From Modestobacter sp. L9-4 (lineage in GTDB: Bacteria; Actinomycetota; Actinomycetes; Mycobacteriales; Geodermatophilaceae), in the NCBI RefSeq assembly GCF_019112525.1, contig NZ_CP077800.1, positions 1,612,001 through 1,676,000 of the forward strand: a stretch of DNA of 64,000 nt, in the 5' to 3' direction. Made by a program: the position numbers and the translations under genes. The notes under the pieces are model-generated. The model worked only from the letters and a program-made list of their open reading frames with translations, did no database searches and was not told the origin of the DNA. The stretch's first letter is position 1. Each line of letters starts with the position of its first letter. Below are positions 1 through 9,925 of this stretch, one piece after another.

Positions 1-481
1 CCGGGATGTCGTCCACCAGCGGGTCGGCGACCCGGGTGGCCGCCGCCCACCGGTCGTCGACCGTCCAGGCGATCACCTGGACCTCCGCGCCGCCGTCCTC
101 CTCGACGCCCTGGCAGGTGTAGAACCGCCGGTTGTCGGCGAACGCCGGGTCCAGGGTCAGCCCCATCAGGCCGGTCTCCCCGTCGGCGAACAGGTCCGAG
201 AAGTCGGCGTCCACCTCCTGGACGGTCCCGTCGGGCAGCACCGCGGTCAGGCCACCGCCGCGCTCGTCGAACAGCAGCGTGCCGTCGGGGGCGCGGGCGA
301 CGTCCCAGGGGTGGTCGAGCCCGTCGGCGAGGACGTCGACCTGCAGCGCCGGCACGCCCTGCGCCGGGGCGGCCGCGTCCGGGACGTCGGTGGCCGCCTC
401 CTCCCCCTGCTCACCGGGGGCGTTGCTGCACCCGGCGAGGGCGAGGACGGCGGTGAGCGCGAGCAGGCAGGAGCGGTTCAC
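1..481 (-). CDS. PQQ-type sugar (glucose/sorbosone) dehydrogenase-like lipoprotein, N-terminal part
   Basis: The gene runs off the left edge, so only about 160 N-terminal residues are visible. A GTG at 479-481 opens a lipoprotein signal (MNRSCLLALTAVLALAGC) with lipobox LAGC and the lipidated Cys at residue 18, so the protein should be exported and membrane anchored. After an Ala/Glu-rich linker comes DGLDHPWDVARAPDGTLL, followed by GLMGLTLDPAF and NRRFYTC, which are typical of the first blades of the soluble glucose dehydrogenase/sorbosone dehydrogenase beta-propeller family. These enzymes oxidise sugars with PQQ, but many actinobacterial members have no proven substrate. The catalytic and cofactor residues lie beyond the edge and cannot be checked. 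Confidence 0.8.
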   Translation of the reverse strand, partial: MNRSCLLALTAVLALAGCSNAPGEQGEEAATDVPDAAAPAQGVPALQVDVLADGLDHPWDVARAPDGTLLFDERGGGLTAVLPDGTVQEVDADFSDLFADGETGLMGLTLDPAFADNRRFYTCQGVEEDGGAEVQVIAWTVDDRWAAATRVADPLVDDIP

Positions 482-530
482 CCGCCCCAGGATGCCCTGG
501 GATCGGGCTGTGCGTCGGGCGGCGGTGCGT

Positions 531-1607
531 TCAGGAGGTGCGGGTGACCACGTAGGTGCACAGCGCGGACAGCGCCTCGCGGACCGGCCCCTCGGGGACG
601 GCGTCGAGGCGGGCGCGGGCCCGGTCGGCGTAGTCGTTGAGCACCGCGGTCGCCCGGGCCAGGGAGGCCGAGGAGCGCAGCAGGGCCAGCGCCTCGGCGT
701 GCTCGGCGTCGTCGACCACGGGGCCGGCGACCAGTTCGCGGAGCCGGGCCTCGGCCGGGTCGTCGCCGGCGAGGGCGAAGAGCACCGGCAGGGTGGCGAT
801 GCCCTCGCGCAGGTCGGTGCCGGGCAGCTTGCCCGACGCGCCGCCCTCGCTGACGATGTCGATGAGGTCGTCGGAGAGCTGGAAGGCGACGCCCACCTCC
901 TCGCCGAACGCGGTGAGCGCGGTGACCAGCTCGGCGGGGACGCCGGCGAAGCTGGCACCGAAGCGGGCCGAGGTGGCCACCAGCGAGCCGGTCTTGTCGG
1001 CCAGCACGCCGAGGTGGTGGTCGATGCGGTCCTCGCCGGGCTGGGCGCCGACGGTCTCGCGGAGCTGGCCGGTGACCAGCCGCTCGAACGTCCGGGCCTG
1101 CACCCGCACGGCGTCGGGGCCGAGGTCGGCCAGCAGGTCCGAGGCGCGGGCGAAGAGGAAGTCGCCGGTCAGGATGGCCACGCTGTTGGTCCACCGGCTG
1201 TTGGCGCTGGGCGCCCCGCGGCGAACGGAGGCCTCGTCCATCACGTCGTCGTGGTACAGCGTGGCCAGGTGGGTCAGCTCGCAGACGACGGCGGCGGAGA
1301 CCACCTCGTCGGCCTCACCGTCGCCGAGCTGGGCGGCCAGCAGCGCGAGCATCGGGCGGAACCGCTTGCCGCCGGCGGCCATCAGGTGCCCGGCGGCCTC
1401 GCTGACGAACGCGTGGTCGCTGGCCACCGCGGTGGCCAGCGCGGACTCGACGCGCAGCAGCCCCGCGGACAGCGCGACGCCCAGCTCGCCCTCGGGCAGC
1501 CAGGGGCCGATCGTCGAGGGTGAGGCCGAGGGCCGGTGCCACAGCTGGGTGTCCCGCTGGGTCTCGCTCCCGCCGCCCCGTGGGCTGGTGGTGCCGGCTC
1601 CGGTCAT
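531..1607 (-). CDS. polyprenyl diphosphate synthase (trans, long chain)
   Basis: Makes a long all-trans polyprenyl diphosphate from isopentenyl diphosphate; next to menaquinone and Complex I genes the product is probably the menaquinone side chain (GrcC/HepT/IspB type). 358 residues, normal for the family. The first Asp-rich motif (YHDDVMDEA, about residue 120) and the second (FQLSDDLIDIV, about residue 245) are both intact, as is GGKRFRP for substrate binding. An upstream in-frame start at 1655 exists, but the ATG at 1605-1607 is preferred because a TATCTT -10 box lies 9 bases before it, which would give a nearly leaderless message. It follows nuoN by 61 bases. The chain length cannot be read from the sequence. 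Confidence 0.92.
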   Translation of the reverse strand: MTGAGTTSPRGGGSETQRDTQLWHRPSASPSTIGPWLPEGELGVALSAGLLRVESALATAVASDHAFVSEAAGHLMAAGGKRFRPMLALLAAQLGDGEADEVVSAAVVCELTHLATLYHDDVMDEASVRRGAPSANSRWTNSVAILTGDFLFARASDLLADLGPDAVRVQARTFERLVTGQLRETVGAQPGEDRIDHHLGVLADKTGSLVATSARFGASFAGVPAELVTALTAFGEEVGVAFQLSDDLIDIVSEGGASGKLPGTDLREGIATLPVLFALAGDDPAEARLRELVAGPVVDDAEHAEALALLRSSASLARATAVLNDYADRARARLDAVPEGPVREALSALCTYVVTRTS

Positions 1608-1616
1608 CGTCCGCTG

Positions 1617-1622
1617 AAGATA
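1617..1622 (-). promoter_or_regulatory. -10 box for polyprenyl synthase, near-leaderless
   Basis: Read on the minus strand this is TATCTT, followed by 9 bases and the ATG at 1607. Transcription from it would start within about three bases of the start codon. No convincing -35 hexamer is visible, as is usual in high-GC actinobacteria. The call rests on spacing and hexamer match only. Confidence 0.45.
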
Positions 1623-1668
1623 CTCACCCACCGGCCCGGCTCCCGACCCGACCACCCGGCACCCGGCC

Positions 1669-3204
1669 TCAGCCGGTGAGCACGGCCGCGGACCGGGCGA
1701 GGTCGAGCACGGCCCCCGGCAGCACGCCCAGCAGCAGGGTCGCCGCCGCTGTGACGGCCAGCACCACCGTGGTCGGCAGGCCCGGGACCCCGACGGTGGG
1801 CCCGTCGGGTGCGGGCTCGGCGAAGTACATGAGCACCACGACCCGCAGGTAGAAGAACGCCGCCACCGCGCTGGCCACCAGGGCGACCACGGCCAGCGGC
1901 CAGGCGCCGGCCTCGATGGCGGCCCGGAAGACGGCGAACTTGCCGGTGAACCCGCTGGTCAGCGGCAGCCCGGCGAGGGCGAGCAGGAAGAAGGCCATCA
2001 GCGCTGCGACCACCGGGGACCGCTGGGCGAGTCCGGCCCACGCGCTCACCGCGGTGGCCTCCCCGTCGCCGTCGCGGACCAGGGTGAGCAGCCCGAACGC
2101 GCCGAGCGTGGTCAGCCCGTAGGCCAGCAGGTAGAACATCGTCGCCGCCAGCCCGGAGTCCGCGATGCCGAGGACGCCGGTGAGCAGGAAGCCGGCGTGC
2201 GCGATCGAGGAGTACGCCAGCATCCGCTTGAGGTCGGTCTGGGTGAGGCCGAGGACGGCGCCGACGACCATCGACACGATCGCCAGCGTGTAGAGCAGCG
2301 GGCGCCAGGTGTCCGCCGCGCCCCCGAAGCCGACGTACAGCAGCCGGAGCACCGCGCCGAACGCGGCGACCTTGGTGGCCGAGGCCATGAACGCGGTCAC
2401 CGCGGTGGGGGCGCCCTGGTAGACGTCCGGCGTCCAGGTGTGGAAGGGCGCGACCCCGGCCTTGAACATCAGCCCGACCACCAGCAGGCCGAGACCGAGC
2501 AGCAGCAGCGGCTCGCTGCCGGTGCGCCCCGACGCCGCGCCGACGTCGGCCAGCCGGATGCTGCCGGTGGCGCCGTAGACCAGTGCCAGCCCGTAGAGGA
2601 AGAACGCCGAGGCGAAGGCGCCGAGCAGGAAGTACTTGACCGCCGCCTCCTGGGACAGCAGCCGCCGGCGGCGGGCCAGCCCGGCCATCAGGTACAGCGG
2701 CAGGCTGAGCACCTCGAGCGCGACGAACATGACCAGCAGGTCGTTCGCGGCGGTGAACAGCATCATGCCGCCGACGGCGAAGGAGGCCAGCGGGTAGACC
2801 TCGGTCTGCACCCGCGTCGAGGAGGCCAGCTCCCGGTCGCGCACGGTGCCGGCGGGCACCGCGGCGACGGCGACGAACGCCGAGCGGGCCGGGTCCAGGG
2901 CGCGCTCGCTGACCAGCAGCACCGACAGCGCCCCCAGCACGGCGATCGTGCCCTGCAGGAACAGCGCCACGCCGTCGACGGCGAGCGCACCGGCGGCGGT
3001 CACCCGCGCGTCCCCGCCGGCGAGCAGCACCGTGCTGGCGAGCGCGCCCAGCATCCCGGCCAGCGCCAGCACGACCTGGGTGCGGTGCCGGGCGGCGCGG
3101 GGCACGAACGCCTCGACCAGCACCCCGGCCGCGGCGGCGCCGAGGACGCACAGCAGCGGGGCGAGGGCGGCGTAGGACAGGTCGGGTGCGGTGATCTCCG
3201 GCAT
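1669..3204 (-). CDS. nuoN: NADH-quinone oxidoreductase subunit N
   Basis: Antiporter-like membrane subunit of Complex I, one of three (with NuoL and NuoM) thought to pump protons. 511 residues with about 14 hydrophobic helices. Family signatures visible: FKAGVAPFHTWTPDVYQGAP in the middle of the protein (Lys in a broken helix used for proton transfer), FMASATKVAAF and TSGFTGKFAVF further on. The ATG at 3202-3204 overlaps the NuoM stop codon by one base (TGATG), so translation is coupled. Last gene of the 14-gene nuo operon. Confidence 0.97.
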   Translation of the reverse strand: MPEITAPDLSYAALAPLLCVLGAAAAGVLVEAFVPRAARHRTQVVLALAGMLGALASTVLLAGGDARVTAAGALAVDGVALFLQGTIAVLGALSVLLVSERALDPARSAFVAVAAVPAGTVRDRELASSTRVQTEVYPLASFAVGGMMLFTAANDLLVMFVALEVLSLPLYLMAGLARRRRLLSQEAAVKYFLLGAFASAFFLYGLALVYGATGSIRLADVGAASGRTGSEPLLLLGLGLLVVGLMFKAGVAPFHTWTPDVYQGAPTAVTAFMASATKVAAFGAVLRLLYVGFGGAADTWRPLLYTLAIVSMVVGAVLGLTQTDLKRMLAYSSIAHAGFLLTGVLGIADSGLAATMFYLLAYGLTTLGAFGLLTLVRDGDGEATAVSAWAGLAQRSPVVAALMAFFLLALAGLPLTSGFTGKFAVFRAAIEAGAWPLAVVALVASAVAAFFYLRVVVLMYFAEPAPDGPTVGVPGLPTTVVLAVTAAATLLLGVLPGAVLDLARSAAVLTG

Positions 3205-4802
3205 CAGCGGGCTCCTCCGACATCGGCGAGCGTGGCCTCCACTGCCGGGGTGACCAGGTCGATCAGCGGCTGCGGGTACACGCCGAGCACCACCACCAGG
3301 GCCACGAGCGGCGCGACCACCGCGGACTCCAGGCGGGTGAGGTCGCGCACCCGGGCCCGCGCCCGCACCGCGACGGCGGTGGCTCCCCCGCCGCGCACCG
3401 GCGCGGCGCCGTCCACCGGTGGGACGTCGTCCACCGGTGGGGCGTCGTCCGGCCGTGGGGCGTCGTCCGGTGGCGGGCCGTGCAGGGTCCGCTGGACCAG
3501 CAGCAGCACGTAGAGGGCGGCCAGCACGATCCCGGCGGTGGCGACGATGGTGAACACCGGCCGCTCCGGGAAGGCACCGATGAGCACGAGGAACTCCCCC
3601 ACGAAGCTGCCGGTGCCCGGCAGCGCCAGTGAGGCCAGGCCGGCGACCAGGAACACCCCTGCCAGCACCGGCGCGGTGGCCGCCAGCCCGCGGGCGTCGG
3701 CGATGCGCCGGGAACCGGTGCGGGCGACCACCATGCCCACCACCAGGAACAGCAGGCCGGTGGCGATGCCGTGGTTGACCATGTAGACCACCGCACCGGT
3801 GGCCGCCTCGGTGGTGAAGGCGAAGACGCCGAGGGCGATGAAGCCGAAGTGCGCGATCGACGTGTACGAGACCAGCCGCTTCAGGTCCCCCTGGCCCACC
3901 GCGAGCAGGGCGGCGTAGAGGACGCCGGCGACCGCGAGCACCAGCACCCACGGCGCGAGGTCGCGTGAGGCGTCGGGGAACAACGGCAGGCAGTACCGCA
4001 GGAAGCCGTAGGTGCCCACCTTGTCCAGCACCGCGACGAGCAGCACCGAGCCCGCGATCGGGGCCTCGGCGCCGGCGGCGGGCAGCCAGCTGTGGAAGGG
4101 CACCAGCGGCGACTTGATCGCGAACGCGAGGAAGAACCCGGCGAACAGCAGCTTCTGCACACCCGGGTCGATGTCGAGCTGGCGCAGCGCGTCGAAGGCG
4201 AACGTGCCCGCCCCCAGCTGGGAGCTGCTCACCACGTACAGCCCGATGACGGCGGCGAGCATGACCAGCCCGCCGAGCAGGCTGTAGAGGAAGAACGTCA
4301 CGGCGGCGTCGCGCCGGCCCGGTCCGCCGAAGGTGCCGATCAGGAAGTACATCGGGACGAGCATCGCCTCGAAGAACACGTAGAACAGGAAGACGTCGGT
4401 GGCGGCGAAGACGCCGACCAGCGTCGCCTCCAGCAGCAGCAGCCAGGCCCAGAAGGCGCGCATCGACCGGGCCGGTGGCGCGGTGTCCCGCCAGGAGGCC
4501 CCGACGACCACCGGCACCAGCAGGCCGGTGAGCAACAGCATCGCCAGCGCGATCCCGTCGACCCCGAGGGCGAAGGAGACCCCGAACTCGGGGATCCAGT
4601 CGACCGAGGAGGTGAGCTGGAACCGGGCACCACCGGGGTCGAAGGCGACCGTCGCCCCGACGGCGAGCAGCAGCACCAGCAGGCTCACCGCGAGCGTCAG
4701 CTGCCGGGCGAGCGCCTCGCGGGCCGGCGGCAGCGCGGCGACGACGGCCGCCGCCACGGCCGGGACGGCGATCATCAGCAGCAGCCACGGGACCTCGGTC
4801 AC
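3204..4802 (-). CDS. nuoM: NADH-quinone oxidoreductase subunit M
   Basis: Second antiporter-like subunit of Complex I. 532 residues from a GTG at 4800-4802, with about 14 membrane helices. Signatures: FFEAMLVPMYFLIG with the essential helix-5 Glu, AFAIKSPLVPFHSWLPAA with the Lys and HSWLP motif, and SYTSIAHFGF. A poorly conserved, Pro/Asp-rich cytoplasmic insert (repeats of DDAPRPDDAPP type, about residues 440-475) lies before the last hydrophobic segment; it is longer than in enteric NuoM. 28 bases separate it from nuoL. Confidence 0.97.
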   Translation of the reverse strand: MTEVPWLLLMIAVPAVAAAVVAALPPAREALARQLTLAVSLLVLLLAVGATVAFDPGGARFQLTSSVDWIPEFGVSFALGVDGIALAMLLLTGLLVPVVVGASWRDTAPPARSMRAFWAWLLLLEATLVGVFAATDVFLFYVFFEAMLVPMYFLIGTFGGPGRRDAAVTFFLYSLLGGLVMLAAVIGLYVVSSSQLGAGTFAFDALRQLDIDPGVQKLLFAGFFLAFAIKSPLVPFHSWLPAAGAEAPIAGSVLLVAVLDKVGTYGFLRYCLPLFPDASRDLAPWVLVLAVAGVLYAALLAVGQGDLKRLVSYTSIAHFGFIALGVFAFTTEAATGAVVYMVNHGIATGLLFLVVGMVVARTGSRRIADARGLAATAPVLAGVFLVAGLASLALPGTGSFVGEFLVLIGAFPERPVFTIVATAGIVLAALYVLLLVQRTLHGPPPDDAPRPDDAPPVDDVPPVDGAAPVRGGGATAVAVRARARVRDLTRLESAVVAPLVALVVVLGVYPQPLIDLVTPAVEATLADVGGAR

Positions 4803-4830
4803 CGGATCACCTCTCGGTCGTCGCGCGCGG

Positions 4831-6738
4831 TCATCCGGTCGTCCCGGCGAGCAGGGCCCCGGCCACCAGCACGGCGCCGCCGAGGATGCCGAGGGCGTAG
4901 CTGCGCACGAAGCCGGTCTGCAGCCGGGCCAGCAGGGACGACGAGCCGCCCAGGCCGGCCGCGGCGCCGGTGACCAGGCCGTCGACGCCGCGGGCGTCGA
5001 ACCACACCAGCGCGCGGGTCAGCCACGCGCCGGGACGGGCGAACACCGCCTCGTTGACCGCGTCGGCGTAGAGCCCGCGGCGGGCGGCGGTGACCAGCGG
5101 CGACACCCGGACCGGGGCGGTGGTGGGCACCTCGCGCCGTCCGACGACCAGCCAGGCGGTGAGCGCCCCGGCGGCCACGACGGCGGTGACCACCAGCGAG
5201 ACCAGCGCCGGGGCGACCACGTGCGCGGCCTCGGCCGGCTCGCCGAACACCGGCTCGAGCCAGTCGGTGAGCGGGAAGGCCTGCACCAGCAGGAAGCCGG
5301 CGGCGACCGACCCGACCGCGAGCACCACCATCGGGGCGGTCATCACCGTCGGGGACTCGTGCGGGTGCACCTCCTCCCGCCAGCGGGCCCTGCCGAAGAA
5401 GGTCATCAGCATCAGCCGGGTCATGTAGAACGCGGTCAGCCCGGCACCCAGCACCGCGACCCCGGCCAGCAGCCAGCCCGACCAGCCGCCGCGGTCCAGC
5501 GCCGCCTCGATGATCGCGTCCTTGGTCCAGTACCCGGACAGGAACGGGAAGCCGATCAGCGCCAGGTAGCCCAGCCCGAAGGTCACGAAGGTGACCGGCA
5601 GCCGCCGGGCCAGCCCGCCGAAGCGGCGCATGTCGGTCTCGTCGCCCATCGCGTGCATCACCGACCCGGCCCCGAGGAACAGGCCGGCCTTGAAGAAGCC
5701 GTGGGTGAGCAGGTGCGCGATGCCGGCGGCGTAGCCGACCGGGCCCAGGCCCACGGCCAGGAACATGTAGCCGATCTGGCTGACCGTGGAGTACGCCAGC
5801 ACCTTCTTGACGTCGTCGAACGCGCAGCCCACCACCGCGCCGATCAGCAGGGTGAGCGCGCCGATCGCCAGGACGACGGTGCGGGCGGTGGGCGAGGCGT
5901 CGTACAGCGGCGCCGACCGGGCGATCAGGTACACCCCGGCGGTGACCATGGTGGCGGCGTGGATCAGCGCCGAGACCGGCGTCGGGCCCTCCATGGCGTC
6001 GGGCAGCCACGCCTGCAGCGGGAACTGACCCGACTTGCCGCACGCGCCCAGCAGCAGGAGCAGCCCGATCGCGGTGACCGTGCCCCCGGCCAGCAGCCCG
6101 ACCGAGCCGAAGACGCCCGCGTAGGACGTCGTCCCGAGCTGCGCGAACATCACGAAGATGCCCAGCGCCAGGCCGACGTCCCCCACCCGGTTCATCAGGA
6201 ACGCCTTCTTCGCGGCCGTCGCCGCTGCCGGGCGGGTGTGCCAGAAGGCGATGAGCAGGTAGGACGCCAGGCCCACGCCCTCCCAGCCCACGTAGAGGGC
6301 GACGTAGCTGTTGCCGAGCACCAGCACCAGCATCGCGGCGACGAACAGGTTCAGGTAGGCGAAGAACCGGCGCCGGGCGGGGTCGTGGGCCATGTAGCCG
6401 ATCGAGTAGACGTGGATCAGCGCGCCGACCCCGGTGATCAGCAGCACGAACACCGCCGACAGCGGGTCGAGGAGCAGCCCGGCCTGCACGTCGAGCTCGC
6501 CGGTGGAGATGAAGGTGAACAGGTCGACGCTCACCGACCGCTCGTCGAGCCCGGCCAGCTGCACGGTGCACAGCACGGCCAGCAGGAACGACACGGCGAC
6601 GGTGCCGGTGGCCAGCAGGTGGCCCCAGCGGTCGGTGCGGCGGCCACCGAGCAGCAGCACCGCGGCCCCGGCCAGCGGCAGCGCGATGAGCAGCCAGGAG
6701 GCGTCCAGCAGGGCGGGGACCGTGTCCACGGTGTCCAT
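4831..6738 (-). CDS. nuoL: NADH-quinone oxidoreductase subunit L
   Basis: Distal antiporter-like subunit of Complex I with the long lateral helix at its C-terminal end. 635 residues. Start ATG at 6736-6738 ([15 protein letters not shown]). Signatures: [39 protein letters not shown] (proton-path Lys plus the [20 protein letters not shown] family motif) and [12 protein letters not shown]. The reading frame is open well upstream of this ATG, but the conserved N-terminus begins here and the start lies just 8 bases after the nuoK stop. Confidence 0.97.
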   Translation of the reverse strand: MDTVDTVPALLDASWLLIALPLAGAAVLLLGGRRTDRWGHLLATGTVAVSFLLAVLCTVQLAGLDERSVSVDLFTFISTGELDVQAGLLLDPLSAVFVLLITGVGALIHVYSIGYMAHDPARRRFFAYLNLFVAAMLVLVLGNSYVALYVGWEGVGLASYLLIAFWHTRPAAATAAKKAFLMNRVGDVGLALGIFVMFAQLGTTSYAGVFGSVGLLAGGTVTAIGLLLLLGACGKSGQFPLQAWLPDAMEGPTPVSALIHAATMVTAGVYLIARSAPLYDASPTARTVVLAIGALTLLIGAVVGCAFDDVKKVLAYSTVSQIGYMFLAVGLGPVGYAAGIAHLLTHGFFKAGLFLGAGSVMHAMGDETDMRRFGGLARRLPVTFVTFGLGYLALIGFPFLSGYWTKDAIIEAALDRGGWSGWLLAGVAVLGAGLTAFYMTRLMLMTFFGRARWREEVHPHESPTVMTAPMVVLAVGSVAAGFLLVQAFPLTDWLEPVFGEPAEAAHVVAPALVSLVVTAVVAAGALTAWLVVGRREVPTTAPVRVSPLVTAARRGLYADAVNEAVFARPGAWLTRALVWFDARGVDGLVTGAAAGLGGSSSLLARLQTGFVRSYALGILGGAVLVAGALLAGTTG

Positions 6739-6746
6739 CGCGGCGC

Positions 6747-7046
6747 TCAGTACTTCAGCAGGTTGACGTCGTCGACCGACGCCGAGCGGCGGGTGCGGTA
6801 GACGCTCATGATGATCGCCAGGCCCACCACGACCTCGGCCGCGGCGACCACCATCACGAAGAAGGCGATCAGCTGTCCGTCGAGGCTGCCGGTGGAGCGG
6901 GCGAAGGTGACCAACGTCAGGTTCACCGAGTTGAGCATCAGCTCCACGCACATGAACACGACGATGGCGTTGCGCCGCACCAGCACCCCGACCGCACCGA
7001 TGGTGAACAGCACCGCGGCCAGCACCAGGTAGTTCGCGATCGTCAT
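6747..7046 (-). CDS. nuoK: NADH-quinone oxidoreductase subunit K
   Basis: Small three-helix membrane subunit of Complex I, 99 residues, the usual size. The conserved Glu of helix 2 ([13 protein letters not shown]) and the Glu of the following helix ([12 protein letters not shown]) that form the proton channel with NuoJ are present. Its ATG overlaps the nuoJ stop codon by four bases (ATGA). Confidence 0.97.
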   Translation of the reverse strand: MTIANYLVLAAVLFTIGAVGVLVRRNAIVVFMCVELMLNSVNLTLVTFARSTGSLDGQLIAFFVMVVAAAEVVVGLAIIMSVYRTRRSASVDDVNLLKY

Positions 7047-7906
7047 CGGGGAGCTCCGTTCCCGCTGCCCGGCGTCCGGCCGCCGAGGGTGCCCAGGGCG
7101 GCGTCGGTGCCGCCGGCGTGGGTGAGGCCGTCCCGCTCGGCGCCGGTGCTGCCGCTGCGGGGCAGCTCGTCGACGACCTGCGGTTCCACCCCGGTGCTGG
7201 CGCTGGCCGCCGAGGGGCTGCCGTCGGGCAGCCGGCCGGGGGCGGCGATCGAGTTGGCCCGGGCGTAGACGCCGGGGCCGGGCAGGGTCTGCGGGTGGTC
7301 ACCGGTGAGGAACCGGGCGCGGGAGAGCTCCTTCTGCGACGGCCGGCTGCCGGGCTCCCGCTCCACGTGGGCCAGCACCATCGCCCCGACGGCGGCGGTG
7401 ATGAGCAGCGCGCTGGTCACCTCGAAGGCCAGCAGGTGGCGGGTGAACAGCAGCGCGGCGATGCCCTCGACGTTGCCGCCCGAGGCGCCGTCCCCCAGCC
7501 CCTGCGGGACGACGTCCTGCGTGGCCCGGGCGACCCCGGCGCCGACCAGCCCGGCGAAGCCGATGCCCAGCACGATCGCGGCGACCCGCTGCCCGCGCAG
7601 GGTCTCGACGACGGAGTCCGAGGCGTCGCGGCCGACCAGCATCAGCACGAAGAGGAACAGGATCATGATCGCGCCGGTGTAGACGATGATCTGCACGGCG
7701 CCGAGGAACGGCGCCCCCTGGACGACGTAGAGCACGCCGAGCGCGAGCATCGTGTTGACCAGCCAGAGCGCGGAGTGCACCGCGTTCCTCGACAGGACCA
7801 TGCCCAGCGCGCCGGCCAGCGCGATCGGCCCGAGCACCCAGAAGACGACGGCCTCCCCGGTGCCCAGCTGCCCGGTGGTGTCGGCCGCGGCCGCCAGCAC
7901 GCTCAC
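7043..7906 (-). CDS. nuoJ: NADH-quinone oxidoreductase subunit J
   Basis: Membrane subunit of Complex I, five hydrophobic segments in the first 180 residues (for example [18 protein letters not shown] and [20 protein letters not shown]). 287 residues in total: a hydrophilic tail of about 95 residues, rich in Gly, Ser and Pro, follows the last helix, longer than in E. coli but common in actinobacteria. The start is a GTG at 7904-7906 that overlaps the nuoI stop by four bases (GTGA). Confidence 0.96.
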   Translation of the reverse strand: MSVLAAAADTTGQLGTGEAVVFWVLGPIALAGALGMVLSRNAVHSALWLVNTMLALGVLYVVQGAPFLGAVQIIVYTGAIMILFLFVLMLVGRDASDSVVETLRGQRVAAIVLGIGFAGLVGAGVARATQDVVPQGLGDGASGGNVEGIAALLFTRHLLAFEVTSALLITAAVGAMVLAHVEREPGSRPSQKELSRARFLTGDHPQTLPGPGVYARANSIAAPGRLPDGSPSAASASTGVEPQVVDELPRSGSTGAERDGLTHAGGTDAALGTLGGRTPGSGNGAPR

Positions 7907-8523
7907 GCCTGCGCCTGCACGTCGGGGGCGGGTGCGGGCCCGTCGGTCGTGTCCCGGAGGTAGTAGTCGCGCTCGTCGTCGCCCAGCCGCATCGGGTGCG
8001 GCGGCTGCTCCATGCCCGGCAGCAGCGGGGCGAGCAGCTGCTCCTTGGTGTAGATCAGCTTCTGCCGGTCGTCGTCGGCCAGCTCGAAGTCGTTGCTCAT
8101 GGTCAGCGAGCGGGTCGGGCAGGCCTCGATGCACAGCCCGCAGAAGATGCAGCGCAGGTAGTTGATCTGGTAGACCGCGCCGTACCGCTCCCCGGGTGAG
8201 AAGCGGGCCTCGTCGGTGTTGTCCCCGCCCTGCACGTAGATCGCGTCGGCCGGGCACGCCCAGGCGCACAGCTCGCAGCCCACGCACTTCTCCAGGCCGT
8301 CGGGGTGCCGGTTGAGCACGTGCCGGCCGTGGTAGCGGGGCTTGGTCTGCTTGGGCACCTCCGGGTACTCCTCGGTGGTCACCGTGGCGAACATCGCCGC
8401 GAAGGTGACGCCGAAGCCCTGCGCGGGCCCGGGCAGCCGGGAGGTCCGCTTCGCCGGGGCCCCCGTCTCGGCGGGCCGGGCGACCTCGGCGCCGCTCCTC
8501 CGGTCGGGCAGCTGGTCAGACAT
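7903..8523 (-). CDS. nuoI: NADH-quinone oxidoreductase subunit I (two 4Fe-4S clusters)
   Basis: Ferredoxin-like arm subunit that carries clusters N6a and N6b. 206 residues. Two complete CxxCxxCxxxCP motifs are visible: [12 protein letters not shown] near residue 80 and [12 protein letters not shown] near residue 127. The start chosen is the ATG at 8521-8523 ([10 protein letters not shown]); an open frame continues upstream but only into sequence coding for nuoH. The ATG overlaps the nuoH stop by eight bases. Confidence 0.96.
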   Translation of the reverse strand: MSDQLPDRRSGAEVARPAETGAPAKRTSRLPGPAQGFGVTFAAMFATVTTEEYPEVPKQTKPRYHGRHVLNRHPDGLEKCVGCELCAWACPADAIYVQGGDNTDEARFSPGERYGAVYQINYLRCIFCGLCIEACPTRSLTMSNDFELADDDRQKLIYTKEQLLAPLLPGMEQPPHPMRLGDDERDYYLRDTTDGPAPAPDVQAQA

Positions 8524-9925
8524 CGACGTCCTCCTCGCGGACGGGGGCCGGCGCGCCGGCACCGACGGGTTCACGGGTGCGCAGCCGGGGTGACGGCGGC
8601 ACCACCAGGTCCAGCGGCGGCACCGGGAAGCCGCCGGCCGCGCGGTCGTGGCCCCGGGGCGGGAGCACCTGCGCGCCGGTGGGTGCCAGTGCGCCGGCCG
8701 CGGCGGCCCGGGCGACCACGCGGGTGTCCCGGTTGCGCCGGCGGGAGGCGATCAGCAGCCCGGCGATCACCAGCAGCGCGAGCGGCACGCCCACGAACAC
8801 CGCCACCACACCGCCGTCCAGCCCGGCCTCACGGGAGATCGTGCGCATCGTGGCCACGACCAGGATCCAGACCAGTGCCGTGGGCACCAGCACCTTCCAG
8901 CCGAAGCGCATGAACTGGTCGTAGCGGAGCCGGGGCAGGGTGCCGCGCAGCCAGATGAAGACGAACAGCGCGGCGACGACCTTGCCGAAGAACCACAGCA
9001 GCGGCCACCAGCCGGTGTTCGCGCCGTCCCAGACCGAGATCGGCCACGGCGCCCGCCAGCCGCCCAGGAACAGGGTCGCGGCCAGCGCGGAGACGGTGAC
9101 CATGTTGACGTACTCGGCGAGGAAGAAGAGCGCGAACTTCAGCGAGGAGTACTCGGTGTGGAAGCCGCCGACCAGCTCGCTCTCGGCCTCGGGCAGGTCG
9201 AACGGCGCCCGGTTGGTCTCCCCCACCACGGCGACGACGTAGATGACGAAGGACACCGGCAGCAGGACGGCGAACCAGCCCGGCCCGTTGCCGGTGCCGC
9301 CGAACAGCGACGTCCCGTCCGCCTGCGCGGCGACGATCTCCGAGGTCGACATCGACCCGGCGTAGAGGAACACCGCCACGATCGACAGGCCCATGGCGAT
9401 CTCGTAGCTGACCATCTGCGCCGCGCTGCGCAGCCCGCCGAGCAGCGGGTAGGTGGAGCCGGACGCCCAGCCGGCCAGCACGATGCCGTAGACGCCCATC
9501 GCCGAGCAGGCCAGCACGACGAGCACGCCGATGGGGGCGTCGGTGAGCTGCAGCGGGGTGCGCTCGCCGAAGATGCTCACCGTCGGGCCCAGCGGGATGA
9601 CCGAGAACGCCAGGAACGCCGGGACGGTGGCGATGACCGGGGCCAGGAAGTACACCGGCCGGTCGGCCAGCGCCGGCATGACGTCCTCCTTGAACGCCAG
9701 CTTCAGCCCGTCGGCGAGGCTCTGCAGGTAGCCGCGCGGACCGACCCGGTTGGGGCCGGTGCGCTGCTGCATCCGGGCGACGACCTTGCGCTCGAAGACG
9801 ATCGCGAACAGCGTCATCGCGACCAGCACGCCGAAGACCCCGACGATCTTGATGAGCACGATCCACCAGACGTCGTGCCCGAAGTCGGCCAGCGTGGGCT
9901 GGTCGGCGCTGGCCAGGGGGCTCAT
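8516..9925 (-). CDS. nuoH: NADH-quinone oxidoreductase subunit H
   Basis: Membrane subunit that forms the quinone pocket together with NuoB and NuoD. 469 residues, 8 helices. Quinone-site and interface signatures: [20 protein letters not shown] in the first cytoplasmic loop, [20 protein letters not shown] and [15 protein letters not shown] hydrophilic C-terminal tail of about 75 residues after the last helix is typical of actinobacterial NuoH. ATG at 9925 overlaps the nuoG stop (ATGA). Confidence 0.97.
   Translation of the reverse strand: MSPLASADQPTLADFGHDVWWIVLIKIVGVFGVLVAMTLFAIVFERKVVARMQQRTGPNRVGPRGYLQSLADGLKLAFKEDVMPALADRPVYFLAPVIATVPAFLAFSVIPLGPTVSIFGERTPLQLTDAPIGVLVVLACSAMGVYGIVLAGWASGSTYPLLGGLRSAAQMVSYEIAMGLSIVAVFLYAGSMSTSEIVAAQADGTSLFGGTGNGPGWFAVLLPVSFVIYVVAVVGETNRAPFDLPEAESELVGGFHTEYSSLKFALFFLAEYVNMVTVSALAATLFLGGWRAPWPISVWDGANTGWWPLLWFFGKVVAALFVFIWLRGTLPRLRYDQFMRFGWKVLVPTALVWILVVATMRTISREAGLDGGVVAVFVGVPLALLVIAGLLIASRRRNRDTRVVARAAAAGALAPTGAQVLPPRGHDRAAGGFPVPPLDLVVPPSPRLRTREPVGAGAPAPVREEDVDV

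Noticed and set aside
132-1523. Long plus-strand frame opposite the lipoprotein and polyprenyl synthase genes.
   Set aside because: It is antisense to a gene with clear catalytic motifs. Such shadows are universal in this high-GC window and the translation is low-complexity.
1669-4788. A single open frame of over 1000 residues that covers nuoM and nuoN and could suggest a fused protein.
   Set aside because: Its first part is a wrong frame of nuoM. NuoM and NuoN each have their own complete frames with a TGATG junction at 3202-3206.
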